Source: an uncultured Eubacteriaceae bacterium (GTDB taxonomy: Bacteria; Bacillota; Clostridia; Eubacteriales; Eubacteriaceae). Taken from it: a DNA stretch of 7,630 nt. Position numbers and translations under genes: made by a program. Positions 1-6,681 of the stretch are shown in pieces. The notes below the pieces were generated by a model, which was given only the letters and a program-made list of their open reading frames with translations, had not been told where the DNA came from and ran no database searches. The stretch covers positions 1-7,630 of the forward strand of contig CANRHG010000090.1 of assembly GCA_947630385.1 (NCBI GenBank), given 5' to 3'. Numbering within the stretch: the first letter of the stretch is position 1; each line of letters starts with the position of its first letter.

Positions 1-1711
1 CGCTGTCGCCCCACTGTGTAGATTGTGGGAAAGTCTGTACGGAAATCCCGGTTTCTTTGACGGCAGCTTTGGCTTCTTCAACACCGTGCGGGATGGCGAT
101 CCCGTTTCCGATGTTCGTAGCGAAGGTTTCCTCTCTTTTGATCATGCCTTCAATGTAGTCCGGTTCGACATAACCGCTGTCTACGAGCATCTGTCCGGCC
201 GTACGGATCAGAACTTCTTTTTCTGCCGGCTTTTGGTTGGTCAGGATGTTTTCGACCCTTAGGATCTTGGTGTTGTCGATTCCTGTGCTTTCGACCGGCG
301 TGACTTCTTCAACTTCCGTTACTTCCTCTGCCGGAGCGTTTCCGGAAAGTTGATCGGCGAGCATCTGGTATTCTGGAGCGTTCATGAAGTTATCGATTAA
401 AACCAGCTGCGCCTGAGGGGCGGATTTTTCGGCCCGTTCTTTCAGGTTTTTATTGGTCACGACGATCTGCGCGTGCGAAGGAATCGAAGAAACGGAGGCG
501 TGTTCGACTTCGATATCGCCTCGTCCGGCTTCTTTAAGCGCGTTACTTAAAACGGTAGCGCCCATGGCCGATGAGCCCATGCCGGCGTCGCAGGCAAAGA
601 CGATGTGTTTGATGTCCGCGGGATTGGTCGAGACCGAAACCGGAGCGGTTTTGGTGCCCTTCATTTCCTGCATCTTGCTCTGCGCCGCTTCTAAGTCTTC
701 GTCTTTTCCAAAGATCTTAAGTAGCGGGGTGGCGATGACCGCCGAAACGATTGCGGCTCCGGCTACGCCTAGGAGTACACCGACCATCCCTCCGGATCTC
801 GGACACATGGCAAGAATCGCGATGATCGAGCCAGGAGAGGCAGGACCGACAAGACCCGCGCCGGTGATGGATTCGATAAAGACACCGGTCATTCCGCCGA
901 GGATCTGGGCGACCAACAAAATCGGGTTCATTAAAACGTAAGGGAAGAAGATTTCGTGAATCCCACCGAAGAATTCGATGATGATGGCTCCGGGAGCGGT
1001 ATCACGGGCACTTCCTTTACCAGCGATACAATAAGCAATAAGAATTCCAAGACCGGGTCCTGGGTTGGATTCGATCAGGAAGAAGATCGATTTACCCATT
1101 TCATCGACTTGGTCGAGTCCGAGTGGGGTAAAGATACCGTGGTTGATGGCGTTGTTTAGGAATAAGACCTTGGCCGGTTCGACGAGGATCGAAGCAAGCG
1201 GTAAGATACCGTGATCGACGAAGAATCCAACACCGGCGGCCATCCATTCGGTCAGTAGCGTGATCGCGGGTCCAAAGACGTAGTAAGCCAGGATCGCTAG
1301 GATACCACCGATAATACCGACGGAGAAGTTGTCGACGAGCATTTCAAATCCGGCTTTGACGTGTCCGGACATCATGCGGTCAAACATCTTCATGCAGTAG
1401 CCGGCGAGCGGTCCCATGATCATACCGCCCAAGAACTGTGGGTTTTCGTTTGAAACGATGACCCCCATGACGGCGATAGCTCCGCAGACGCCACCGCGGT
1501 GGTCATCTAGCAGACGGCCGCCACAGAAAGCGATCAAAATCGGTAGCAGGTAGTGCGACATCGGGTCGACCAAAGAATTTAACTGTTCGTTTGGAATCCA
1601 GCCCGTGTCGATAAATAATGCGGCTATAAGTCCCCAAGCGATGAAGGCCCCGATGTTGGGCATGATCATCGCGCTTAGAAAACGGCCAAAAGATTGAAGT
1701 TTCTCTTTCAT
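1..1711 (-). CDS. mtlA: PTS mannitol permease EIICBA (partial, C-terminus beyond window)
   Basis: This is the membrane permease of the phosphotransferase system that imports mannitol and phosphorylates it to mannitol-1-phosphate. I translated it from the ATG at 1711; the frame stays open for 570 codons to the window edge. The N-terminal IIC membrane domain (about residues 1-335) carries the substrate motif GGIHEIFFPY, with His252 and Glu253 (His256/Glu257 in E. coli MtlA), and a NPGPGLG loop. The IIB domain has the phosphocysteine motif ACDAGMGSSAMGA with Cys374 (E. coli Cys384). A linker rich in Glu, Val and Pro leads to the IIA domain with GNGIAIPHG, where His542 matches the phosphorylated His554. 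E. coli MtlA is 637 residues, so about 60 C-terminal residues are missing. The ribosome binding site AAGGGGAG overlaps the mtlD stop codon, and only 8 bases separate the genes, so they are co-transcribed and probably translationally coupled. Confidence 0.97.
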   Translation of the reverse strand, partial: MKEKLQSFGRFLSAMIMPNIGAFIAWGLIAALFIDTGWIPNEQLNSLVDPMSHYLLPILIAFCGGRLLDDHRGGVCGAIAVMGVIVSNENPQFLGGMIMGPLAGYCMKMFDRMMSGHVKAGFEMLVDNFSVGIIGGILAILAYYVFGPAITLLTEWMAAGVGFFVDHGILPLASILVEPAKVLFLNNAINHGIFTPLGLDQVDEMGKSIFFLIESNPGPGLGILIAYCIAGKGSARDTAPGAIIIEFFGGIHEIFFPYVLMNPILLVAQILGGMTGVFIESITGAGLVGPASPGSIIAILAMCPRSGGMVGVLLGVAGAAIVSAVIATPLLKIFGKDEDLEAAQSKMQEMKGTKTAPVSVSTNPADIKHIVFACDAGMGSSAMGATVLSNALKEAGRGDIEVEHASVSSIPSHAQIVVTNKNLKERAEKSAPQAQLVLIDNFMNAPEYQMLADQLSGNAPAEEVTEVEEVTPVESTGIDNTKILRVENILTNQKPAEKEVLIRTAGQMLVDSGYVEPDYIEGMIKREETFATNIGNGIAIPHGVEEAKAAVKETGISVQTFPQSTQWGDS

Positions 1712-1719
1712 GACTCCCC

Positions 1720-2871
1720 TTAAATTTTGTGATACTCTTCTAAAATTACGTTGTACATCCGGTCTTCCGGTGTCAGGCCGGTGTATTTCGTAATCGCCTC
1801 TTCAACGCCGTGATCTTTGATAAACTCTTGAAGTTCCACGGCTTGAGAATCCTCCGGATTTTCATACTTTAAAGCGTGCGCAACACCTCGAAGAAGGTTT
1901 ACGTTGTCGATCCCGTAATCTTCGCAAAGCTGTGCCGGTCCTAAGATCCGGTCCCCCTTTGAGATCTTACGGATGGGCTCTCTCGAGATGCGGTGAATCT
2001 CGTCTACAACCCCCGGAAGCGTCCAACGGTCGATCATCATCTCGTTCATGTAGGTTTCGAGTTCATCGATGTCAAAACCGTAGTGGGCTTCTAAGGCCCT
2101 GGCCGATTCCATCATCGTCGCTTTGACCTGTTCGAGAAGCTCGGGATCGTTTAACACTTCTTGAAGTGTCGTATAACCCTTTTGCTTTCCGAGGTAGCCG
2201 CTGACGGCGTGGCCGTTGTTGATGATAAAAATCTTACGCTGGAGGTATTTTTCCAGATTGTCGACGTAATGGGCACCTTTGATGATCTCTTCGTCGGGAT
2301 TTACGAGTTTGTCCTTTTCTATGGCCAGTTCGTAATTTTTTCCGACTTCGATGCCCTTTTTGCCGTCGTGCTCGCCGGCAAAGACCATGCGGTCGACCGC
2401 CGTGTTCGGAAAAACCGCTACTTCTTCGAGCTCTTCTTCACCGATCTCTCCGGTCTTTAAGATCTCTTCCTTTAAGATATCGCTTCCCATCATCGCGTTT
2501 TCACAGGCCATGACCGTGATTTTTTCGGGGTTGTTCCCGACGCGTTTTTTCAGGGCTTTTGCGATCAAAGGCGCGATCTTGTCCAGATTGGTCGCCATGA
2601 CGGACGTCGTCAAAACCTGTGCGTCCTGAAGCTCATCGATGACTTTTTCCGGTTCTTTGATCGTAGAGTAGGCGTCGATGTTATCGATGATCTTTGGCGC
2701 GTAGTCTTCTTCGATCGTAAAAAGCGGGTATTCGCCGTCTTTTTTGATCTGGTCGACGACGTCATCGACGACGTCGGCAAAGACGACTTTGTAACCGCTG
2801 TCGTGCAGGAGTTCGGCGATAAAGCCTCGGCCTATGAGGCCAGCGCCAAACTGTACAGCTTTCTTTTGCAT
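1720..2871 (-). CDS. mtlD: Mannitol-1-phosphate 5-dehydrogenase
   Basis: This cytosolic enzyme oxidises mannitol-1-phosphate with NAD+ to fructose-6-phosphate, which enters glycolysis. The 383-residue length fits the family (E. coli MtlD has 382). The N-terminal Rossmann fold shows FGAGLIGRGF (residues 8-17). MACENAM (121-127) and PNTAVDRM (155-162) follow. The polyol dehydrogenase signature with the catalytic lysine, KIFIINNGHAVSGYLG, starts at Lys213 and includes Asn218 and His221. The C-terminal half is the usual helical domain. I chose the ATG at 2871 because AAAGGAG lies just upstream and the protein begins MQKKAVQFGAG as homologues do; a TTG nine codons earlier would place the start inside the leader and has no ribosome binding site. 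It is the first gene of the operon, before mtlA, the reverse of E. coli mtlA-mtlD-mtlR. A strong promoter lies at 2901-2929. Confidence 0.97.
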   Translation of the reverse strand: MQKKAVQFGAGLIGRGFIAELLHDSGYKVVFADVVDDVVDQIKKDGEYPLFTIEEDYAPKIIDNIDAYSTIKEPEKVIDELQDAQVLTTSVMATNLDKIAPLIAKALKKRVGNNPEKITVMACENAMMGSDILKEEILKTGEIGEEELEEVAVFPNTAVDRMVFAGEHDGKKGIEVGKNYELAIEKDKLVNPDEEIIKGAHYVDNLEKYLQRKIFIINNGHAVSGYLGKQKGYTTLQEVLNDPELLEQVKATMMESARALEAHYGFDIDELETYMNEMMIDRWTLPGVVDEIHRISREPIRKISKGDRILGPAQLCEDYGIDNVNLLRGVAHALKYENPEDSQAVELQEFIKDHGVEEAITKYTGLTPEDRMYNVILEEYHKI

Positions 2872-2895
2872 GAACACTCCTTTATTAATTTGTTG

Positions 2896-2922
2896 CAAAC
2901 ATTATACAGTTGGGAATGTTTG
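2896..2922. promoter_or_regulatory. Candidate operator: 8-bp inverted repeat over the mtlD promoter
   Basis: CAAACATT (2896-2903) and AATGTTTG (2915-2922) form a perfect inverted repeat with an 11-base spacer. The dyad covers the -10 element and most of the -10/-35 spacer of mtlD, where a bound protein would block RNA polymerase. The obvious candidate is the divergent DeoR-family protein. The right half overlaps GTTTGGA (2918-2924), which recurs at 3076-3082 over the -35 region of the regulator's own promoter. The binding protein is inferred. Confidence 0.5.
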
Positions 2923-2929
2923 GAGTCAA
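2901..2929 (-). promoter_or_regulatory. mtlDA promoter, near-consensus sigma-A type
   Basis: Reading the minus strand, -35 TTGACT (2929-2924) and -10 TATAAT (2906-2901) are separated by exactly 17 bases. The -10 matches consensus perfectly and the -35 matches 5 of 6. The expected transcript start is near 2894, giving a leader of about 23 bases that contains the AAAGGAG ribosome binding site of mtlD. Confidence 0.85.
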
Positions 2930-2948
2930 TAGGAAAATCGAAAAATAA

Positions 2949-3095
2949 CGCAAGAAAATTTTTGCGAATAATTGCTAAAATTTAGTTATAAATTGCGAAT
3001 TAGTTTATAATCGCATTTTTAAGTCAATACAGTACCAGAAATGTCGGAAAACATAAAAAATAATCACAATTTAAAGTTTGGATAGTGTTGCGATT
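2949..3095. promoter_or_regulatory. TTGCGA-type repeats in the mtlD/deoR intergenic region
   Basis: TTGCGAAT occurs at 2962-2969 and 2993-3000, and TTGCGATT at 3088-3095. An inverted CGCAA at 2949-2953 makes 2949-2966 a near-palindrome with 8 of 9 matched pairs, and TGCGA (2994-2998) faces TCGCA (3011-3015). The same-strand copies are 31 and 95 bases apart, close to whole helical turns. They may be further sites for the DeoR-family protein or another regulator. The background is AT-rich, so some of this could be chance. Confidence 0.35.
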
Positions 3096-3105
3096 TTGGT
3101 ATAAT
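3077..3105 (+). promoter_or_regulatory. Promoter of the deoR-family gene, extended -10
   Basis: TGGTATAAT (3097-3105) is a perfect TATAAT with the TGn extension. The -35 is weak: TTTGGA at 3077-3082 with a 17-base spacer. The start codon at 3114 is only 8 bases after the -10, so transcription would begin about 2 bases before, or at, the ATG, predicting a leaderless or nearly leaderless mRNA. GGGAAG lies before the ATG but too close for a good Shine-Dalgarno site. Confidence 0.65.
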
Positions 3106-3113
3106 GGGAAGTA

Positions 3114-3875
3114 ATGAAACGTTCGTTAAGCGCAGATCGCAGAAATCAGATCGCTAAAATATTAATGCAAGAGGGCAGCATAAAAGTCGGGGAGCTCGCC
3201 AAGCGTTTTGGGGTTACGACCGAAACGATAAGAAAGGATATCATCTATCTCGACAACGAGGGCATTGCCGAAAAGAGTTTCGGGGGCGCCGTCGCCAAGA
3301 CCGAATTTATCGAGCGCTCGATCGACGATAAAGAAAGCGTCAACGCCGAAGAAAAAAAGCGGATCGCCCAAAAGGCGGTCACCCTGATCCCTCCAAACGG
3401 GGCGGTGATCTTAGACGCCGGATCCACAAACGCGGCCATTGCCAAAGAGATCGCACTGATGAAAGACCTGACGGTCTTTACCAATTCTTTGACCATAGCC
3501 CAACTTTTATCCACTTCCGACAACGAAGTCTACGTCATGGGCGGAAAACTCCGCTCTTCCTCGAAAGCGACCGTCGGAGGGTGGGCCGATCACGCCCTCG
3601 AGACGATCCGTGCCGACGTGGCTTTTTTGGGCTCGGACGGCTTTAACGGACTAAACGGACCCTCGGCCGTCTCCTACAGCGAAGCGGACTTTAAAAAACG
3701 GGTGACCTCCGCCGCGAAAAAAGTTTATACGGTGGCGGATAGCTCAAAATTTACGACGACCGGCCTTTTTGCCTATGGAAACTGGGAGGACGTTTCAGGC
3801 CTTATCACCGATTCCGGGGCGCCGGAAAACATGGTCCACGCCATCGGGGAAGAGACCGAAGTCATCGTCGCCTGA
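3114..3875 (+). CDS. DeoR/GlpR-family transcriptional regulator, probable mannitol operon repressor
   Basis: This 253-residue cytoplasmic DNA-binding protein has the standard DeoR-family layout. An N-terminal winged helix-turn-helix occupies about residues 6-60, with GELAKRFGVTTETIRKD and a wing ending KSFGGAV. The C-terminal DeoRC sugar-phosphate sensor includes LDAGSTN (Asp101), FTNS, VMGGKLRSSSKATVGG, VAFLGSDG and VADSSKF. Members usually repress a neighbouring sugar operon and release DNA when they bind a phosphorylated intermediate. Its position back to back with mtlD suggests that it controls mtlDA and itself, perhaps sensing mannitol-1-phosphate or fructose-6-phosphate; the ligand is inferred. 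Mannitol operons of Firmicutes are usually run by the PTS-controlled activator MtlR, and none is visible here. The ATG at 3114 is required because the HTH begins within the first ten residues; there is no clear ribosome binding site. Confidence 0.92.
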   Translation: MKRSLSADRRNQIAKILMQEGSIKVGELAKRFGVTTETIRKDIIYLDNEGIAEKSFGGAVAKTEFIERSIDDKESVNAEEKKRIAQKAVTLIPPNGAVILDAGSTNAAIAKEIALMKDLTVFTNSLTIAQLLSTSDNEVYVMGGKLRSSSKATVGGWADHALETIRADVAFLGSDGFNGLNGPSAVSYSEADFKKRVTSAAKKVYTVADSSKFTTTGLFAYGNWEDVSGLITDSGAPENMVHAIGEETEVIVA

Positions 3876-3889
3876 TCTGGATCAAAGAT

Positions 3890-3934
3890 AAAAAAAGACC
3901 GACCGGAAAAACTCCGATCGGTCAAATTGTTTTT
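3890..3934. terminator. Bidirectional rho-independent terminator between deoR and msrAB
   Basis: GACCGACCGG (3897-3906) pairs with CCGATCGGTC (3914-3923) with one mismatch, around a 7-base loop. The plus strand continues AAATTGTTTTT. The minus strand continues with seven T (from the A run at 3890-3896). It therefore ends transcripts of both convergent genes and looks stronger for msrAB. It starts about 15 bases after the regulator stop codon. Confidence 0.88.
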
Positions 3935-3973
3935 AGCTTCTAAACTTTTTTCTAAGTACGAACCCCTACGGTT

Positions 3974-5086
3974 TTAACCCCCGTAACTGTCGCAGAGGGT
4001 TTTAAATTCCCCATAACCCTGCGCTTCCATTTGGTCGTATGGGATAAAGCGGAGGGATAAGCTGTTTATGCAGTAGCGTTTCCCGCCTTTATCTTTTGGG
4101 CCATCCTCAAAAACGTGGCCTAGATGGCTGTTTCCGACACGACTGCGGACTTCCGTTCGGGTCAGGCCGAGACTGTTGTCTTCGTTTTCGACGATGACTG
4201 CTGGGTCGATTGGCTTGGTAAAACTAGGCCAACCGCAGCCCGAGTCGTACTTATCCTTTGAGGAAAAAAGCGGCTCTCCCGTAACGACGTCGACGTAGAG
4301 ACCGGCCTCATGATTGTCGAAGAATTCGTTGGCAAAAGCGCGTTCGGTAGCCGCGTTTTGGGTTACGGCGTATTGTTCTTCGGTCAACATGTTTTTGATC
4401 TCTTCATCGGAAGGCTTGGTATATTTGCTCGGATCTACGATGCTACCGGTAGAAGCTTCGGATATATCATCTAACGTACTAAAGTCAACGTGACAGTAAC
4501 CGTTGGGATTTTTTTGAAGATAATCCTGGTGATAGTCTTCCGCTATATAGAAATTTTCAAGCGGGAGTAACTCGGTCACTATGGGCTTGTTATATTTTTG
4601 TTGTTCGGCACTAAAGACTTCCTGTAAAACGGCTACGTCTTCCTCGTTTACATAATAAACACCGCTTCGGTACTGGCTGCCTACGTCGTTACCTTGGCGG
4701 TCCTTTAAGGTAGGGTTGATTATTTTAAACAAGTGTTCGGTCAAAGTTTTAAGCGAGACGCTTTCGGGATCGTACTTGACTTGAACGGTTTCCGCGTGGC
4801 CGGTGTTGTTGTTACAAACTTCTTCATAAGACGGATTTTCTGTATTTCCGTTGGCATAACCGGAAACCACATCGTAGACGCCGGGAATTCTAGAAAAATA
4901 TTCCTCTACGCCCCAGAAGCACCCGCCGGCAAAATAGATTTCCTTTAAATTTTCGGTATTTACGGTGCTTACTACTTTTTCGGTCTGTGCGGTTTCCTCT
5001 TTTACGGTTCCACAAGAAATTACGAAAAGCGACAAAAGTCCGATCAAAACAAATACAAGTAATTTTTTAGCAAATTCTCGTGACAT
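3974..5086 (-). CDS. msrAB: Lipoprotein peptide-methionine sulfoxide reductase MsrA-MsrB fusion
   Basis: This enzyme reduces both S- and R-methionine sulfoxide in proteins outside the cytoplasm. The N-terminus is a lipoprotein signal: KK, a hydrophobic stretch (about 9-22), and lipobox VISC with lipidated Cys25. A short linker leads to MsrA, with catalytic Cys56 in GGCFWG, TGHAE (95-99), GSQYRS (136-141) and a likely resolving Cys198 in NGYCH. MsrB follows from about residue 240, with SGCGWPSF (resolving Cys284), GHVFEDGP and catalytic Cys339 in RYCINSLSLRF. The CxxC zinc ligands of many MsrBs are absent (GLYVDVVTGEPLF), as in Neisseria PilB. Its 370 residues match a full two-domain fusion. 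It lies 51 bases downstream of the CcdA-thioredoxin gene, its likely electron donor, and resembles the pneumococcal surface MsrAB2/CcdA2/Etrx2 set. A weak AAGAG ribosome binding site precedes the ATG. No frameshift is seen. Confidence 0.96.
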   Translation of the reverse strand: MSREFAKKLLVFVLIGLLSLFVISCGTVKEETAQTEKVVSTVNTENLKEIYFAGGCFWGVEEYFSRIPGVYDVVSGYANGNTENPSYEEVCNNNTGHAETVQVKYDPESVSLKTLTEHLFKIINPTLKDRQGNDVGSQYRSGVYYVNEEDVAVLQEVFSAEQQKYNKPIVTELLPLENFYIAEDYHQDYLQKNPNGYCHVDFSTLDDISEASTGSIVDPSKYTKPSDEEIKNMLTEEQYAVTQNAATERAFANEFFDNHEAGLYVDVVTGEPLFSSKDKYDSGCGWPSFTKPIDPAVIVENEDNSLGLTRTEVRSRVGNSHLGHVFEDGPKDKGGKRYCINSLSLRFIPYDQMEAQGYGEFKTLCDSYGG

Positions 5087-5103
5087 TTTAACTCTTACTA
5101 GCC

Positions 5104-5133
5104 CAGTAGAACAATTTCGGTTAAGTCCTACTG
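5104..5133. repeat. Inverted repeat CAGTAG/CTACTG in the ccdA-msrAB gap
   Basis: CAGTAG (5104-5109) and CTACTG (5128-5133) can pair around an 18-base loop in the 51-base gap between the two genes. There is no following T run, so it is not a standard terminator. It could be a processing or attenuation hairpin that sets the ratio of the two proteins. On the minus strand it begins CAGTAGGACTTAA, almost the same as CAGTAGGAACTTAA found after the HTH gene near 7268. Confidence 0.4.
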
Positions 5134-5137
5134 AGAT

Positions 5138-6289
5138 TTAATTTTTTAGTTTTTCTAAAGTAGTTTTTATCTCTTCTTCTTTAATATCTCCGGGTTTTGT
5201 CTCGACTAAATTGCCGGCTTTATCAAAGAACAAATAAGAAGGGTAAGCCTTGAGATTAAATTGCCGATTAACTTTTGCCCCTTCATCCAATAGGATTGGA
5301 AAGGTGAGTTGTTGTCCGTGGGCCCAGTCGATAAAATCTTGCGAACTCATCTCACCATGAAAGTCGGGAGCCGCGATAGACAGAACGACCGCTTCGTTAC
5401 TACTATTTACCTGCGTAGCTAATTCTTCGAAACTTTCAAGACCCGCCAGGCAACTCGGACACCAGGTACCCCAAAATTTAACGCAAACCGGTTTTCCGCG
5501 ATAATCGGAAAGACTAATGGTCTCACCGTCAACGGAACTTAAAACAAATTCTTCTCCCTGATCCTGAACTTCCTGCGTCAGTGCGTATTGGTCGATCTGA
5601 TCGGTTTTTCCTACAAACTGGCCCTGAGAGAAAATCATCCAAAGCCCCATAGCGGCAATAAGAAGTCCCCCAACAAGTTTGATTTGAGGCAAATACCGGT
5701 TTAACTTTTTGATCTTCGATAAAAAAACCGAAGTGCCGATACTGAGTACTAAAAACGGAATACTTAAACCTAGGGAATAGACAATAAGAAGCCAACCACC
5801 GGCAATAGCGCTACCATTTTGGGCCGTTAAACTTAAAATAGAAGCAAGAACGGGTCCGATACAGGGTGTCCAACCGAAAGAGAAGACTACCCCGAGTAGA
5901 AAGACGCTCAAATAGCCATTTCCATTGATATCCCAGTTGAGGGTCTTTTGACGTTCCAAAAAGGGAATCGCTATAATTCCGGCGTAATGAAGACCAAAAA
6001 TAACAACGATAAAGCCACAGATCATGGTAAAAGTAGGGGACGATAGAAAAGATCCTATTGCTCCCGCGCCAAATCCGAGCAGAAAAAATACAATGGAAAT
6101 GCCAGCTATAAATAGCAAAGTTTTTAATAACTTTATTAACGTACGACGGGACGAAGACAAATTACTTTCTTCATCGACACTAAAATAACCAAGATAAACC
6201 GGGAGCAGCGGAAAAATACAAGGCGAGAAGAAAGATAACAGACCGGCCGCAAAGGCAGAGGTAATGATACTTAAACTTAAATCACTCAT
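5138..6289 (-). CDS. CcdA membrane thiol-disulfide carrier fused to TlpA/ResA-like thioredoxin domain
   Basis: This 383-residue membrane protein moves electrons from cytosolic thioredoxin to an extracytoplasmic thioredoxin domain carried on the same chain. Residues 1-220 are a CcdA/DsbD-beta domain with about six hydrophobic segments. Its paired catalytic cysteines are Cys24 in FSPCIFPLLP and Cys143 in GWTPCIGP. After a short linker (about 221-245), residues 246-383 form a redoxin domain with the active site WCPSC (Cys277, Cys280) and a likely cis-proline in AYPSYLFFD. There is no separate signal peptide; the first CcdA helix inserts the protein. In pneumococcus the same parts, CcdA2 and Etrx2, are separate; here they are fused. 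The msrAB gene follows, making reduction of MsrAB the likely job; cytochrome c maturation is less likely because no such genes are nearby. The ATG at 6289 is preceded by a modest GAGAA site. The promoter upstream is not clear. Confidence 0.94.
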   Translation of the reverse strand: MSDLSLSIITSAFAAGLLSFFSPCIFPLLPVYLGYFSVDEESNLSSSRRTLIKLLKTLLFIAGISIVFFLLGFGAGAIGSFLSSPTFTMICGFIVVIFGLHYAGIIAIPFLERQKTLNWDINGNGYLSVFLLGVVFSFGWTPCIGPVLASILSLTAQNGSAIAGGWLLIVYSLGLSIPFLVLSIGTSVFLSKIKKLNRYLPQIKLVGGLLIAAMGLWMIFSQGQFVGKTDQIDQYALTQEVQDQGEEFVLSSVDGETISLSDYRGKPVCVKFWGTWCPSCLAGLESFEELATQVNSSNEAVVLSIAAPDFHGEMSSQDFIDWAHGQQLTFPILLDEGAKVNRQFNLKAYPSYLFFDKAGNLVETKPGDIKEEEIKTTLEKLKN

Positions 6290-6678
6290 ATTATTCTCTA
6301 CAATCTAGCATCAAACAGGTTTTGCAATGAACTTAAAACAAAATAATTTTAAATGGTTAAAATAAAATTATTAATTATTAAATTAAAATTAATCTATTTT
6401 TACAATTTTTCTTATAACCTTAACATTTTTAAGAAGCGTAACACTTAATTATATCATTATAAGCTTTTAAATCAATTTAAATCTCGAAATTTCGGTGCTT
6501 TTCAGTTTTTTTCTTGCGTAATCCATTTCTATTTAGATCAGGACCGCGAAACTCATAACTTACTTTAACTCCAATAATTTTCACGTCTAGCAGTGTTATT
6601 TTATGGTAATATTTCTGGGAAGAATTTTTGGTTTGAAAAAAACAATATTTAAAATCGACTTATCGTTTTAGGGAGAAA
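6290..6678. other. AT-rich intergenic region between divergent ccdA-trx and HTH genes
   Basis: This stretch of almost 400 bases is strongly AT-rich, especially 6340-6420, and has no convincing gene on either strand. It must contain the promoters for both flanking genes. The AT block at 6340-6420 could act as an upstream promoter element or curved DNA. A perfect 10-bp palindrome CGAAATTTCG lies at 6485-6494. The composition differs clearly from the mtl locus, consistent with an insertion boundary. I see no tRNA, integrase site or long repeat. Confidence 0.5.
6628..6655 (+). promoter_or_regulatory. Possible promoter of the HTH regulator gene
   Basis: TAAAAT (6650-6655) matches the -10 consensus at 5 of 6, with a weak TTGGTT (6628-6633) 16 bases upstream as the -35. 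Transcription from here would start near 6662 and leave a leader of about 20 bases that contains the ribosome binding site GGGAG at 6671-6675. The region is AT-rich, so such matches arise easily. Confidence 0.3.
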
Positions 6679-6681
6679 ATG

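Noticed and set aside
23..1159. Plus-strand open frames at 23-262, 453-941 and 956-1159
   Set aside because: They lie antisense inside mtlA, whose minus-strand frame is continuous with all PTS motifs.
2872..2898. Upstream TTG start adding nine residues to MtlD
   Set aside because: It would begin in the leader just upstream of the true ribosome binding site; the ATG at 2871 has AAAGGAG and gives the family N-terminus.
2892..2909. Possible CcpA (cre) site near the mtlD promoter
   Set aside because: The sequence TGCAAACATTATACA lacks the central CG and has the wrong spacing for the cre consensus.
1932..2985. Plus-strand open frames across mtlD
   Set aside because: They are antisense shadows of a complete, motif-bearing mtlD; no ribosome binding sites or recognisable domains.
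3162..3523. Minus-strand frames inside the DeoR-family gene
   Set aside because: The plus-strand frame carries a full HTH and DeoRC domain; the antisense frames show no domain.
4733..5795. Frames at 4733-4948 (plus) and 5529-5795 (minus, other frame)
   Set aside because: They overlap msrAB and the ccdA-trx gene, whose catalytic motifs fix the real frames.
6302..6310. TGCTAGATT as an extended -10 for the ccdA-trx gene
   Set aside because: Transcription would begin about 6 bases before the ATG and lose the GAGAA ribosome binding site; no good -35 is present.
6353..6448. Small plus-strand frame of 31 codons starting MVKIKLL
   Set aside because: Low-complexity AT-rich sequence with no ribosome binding site; likely chance.
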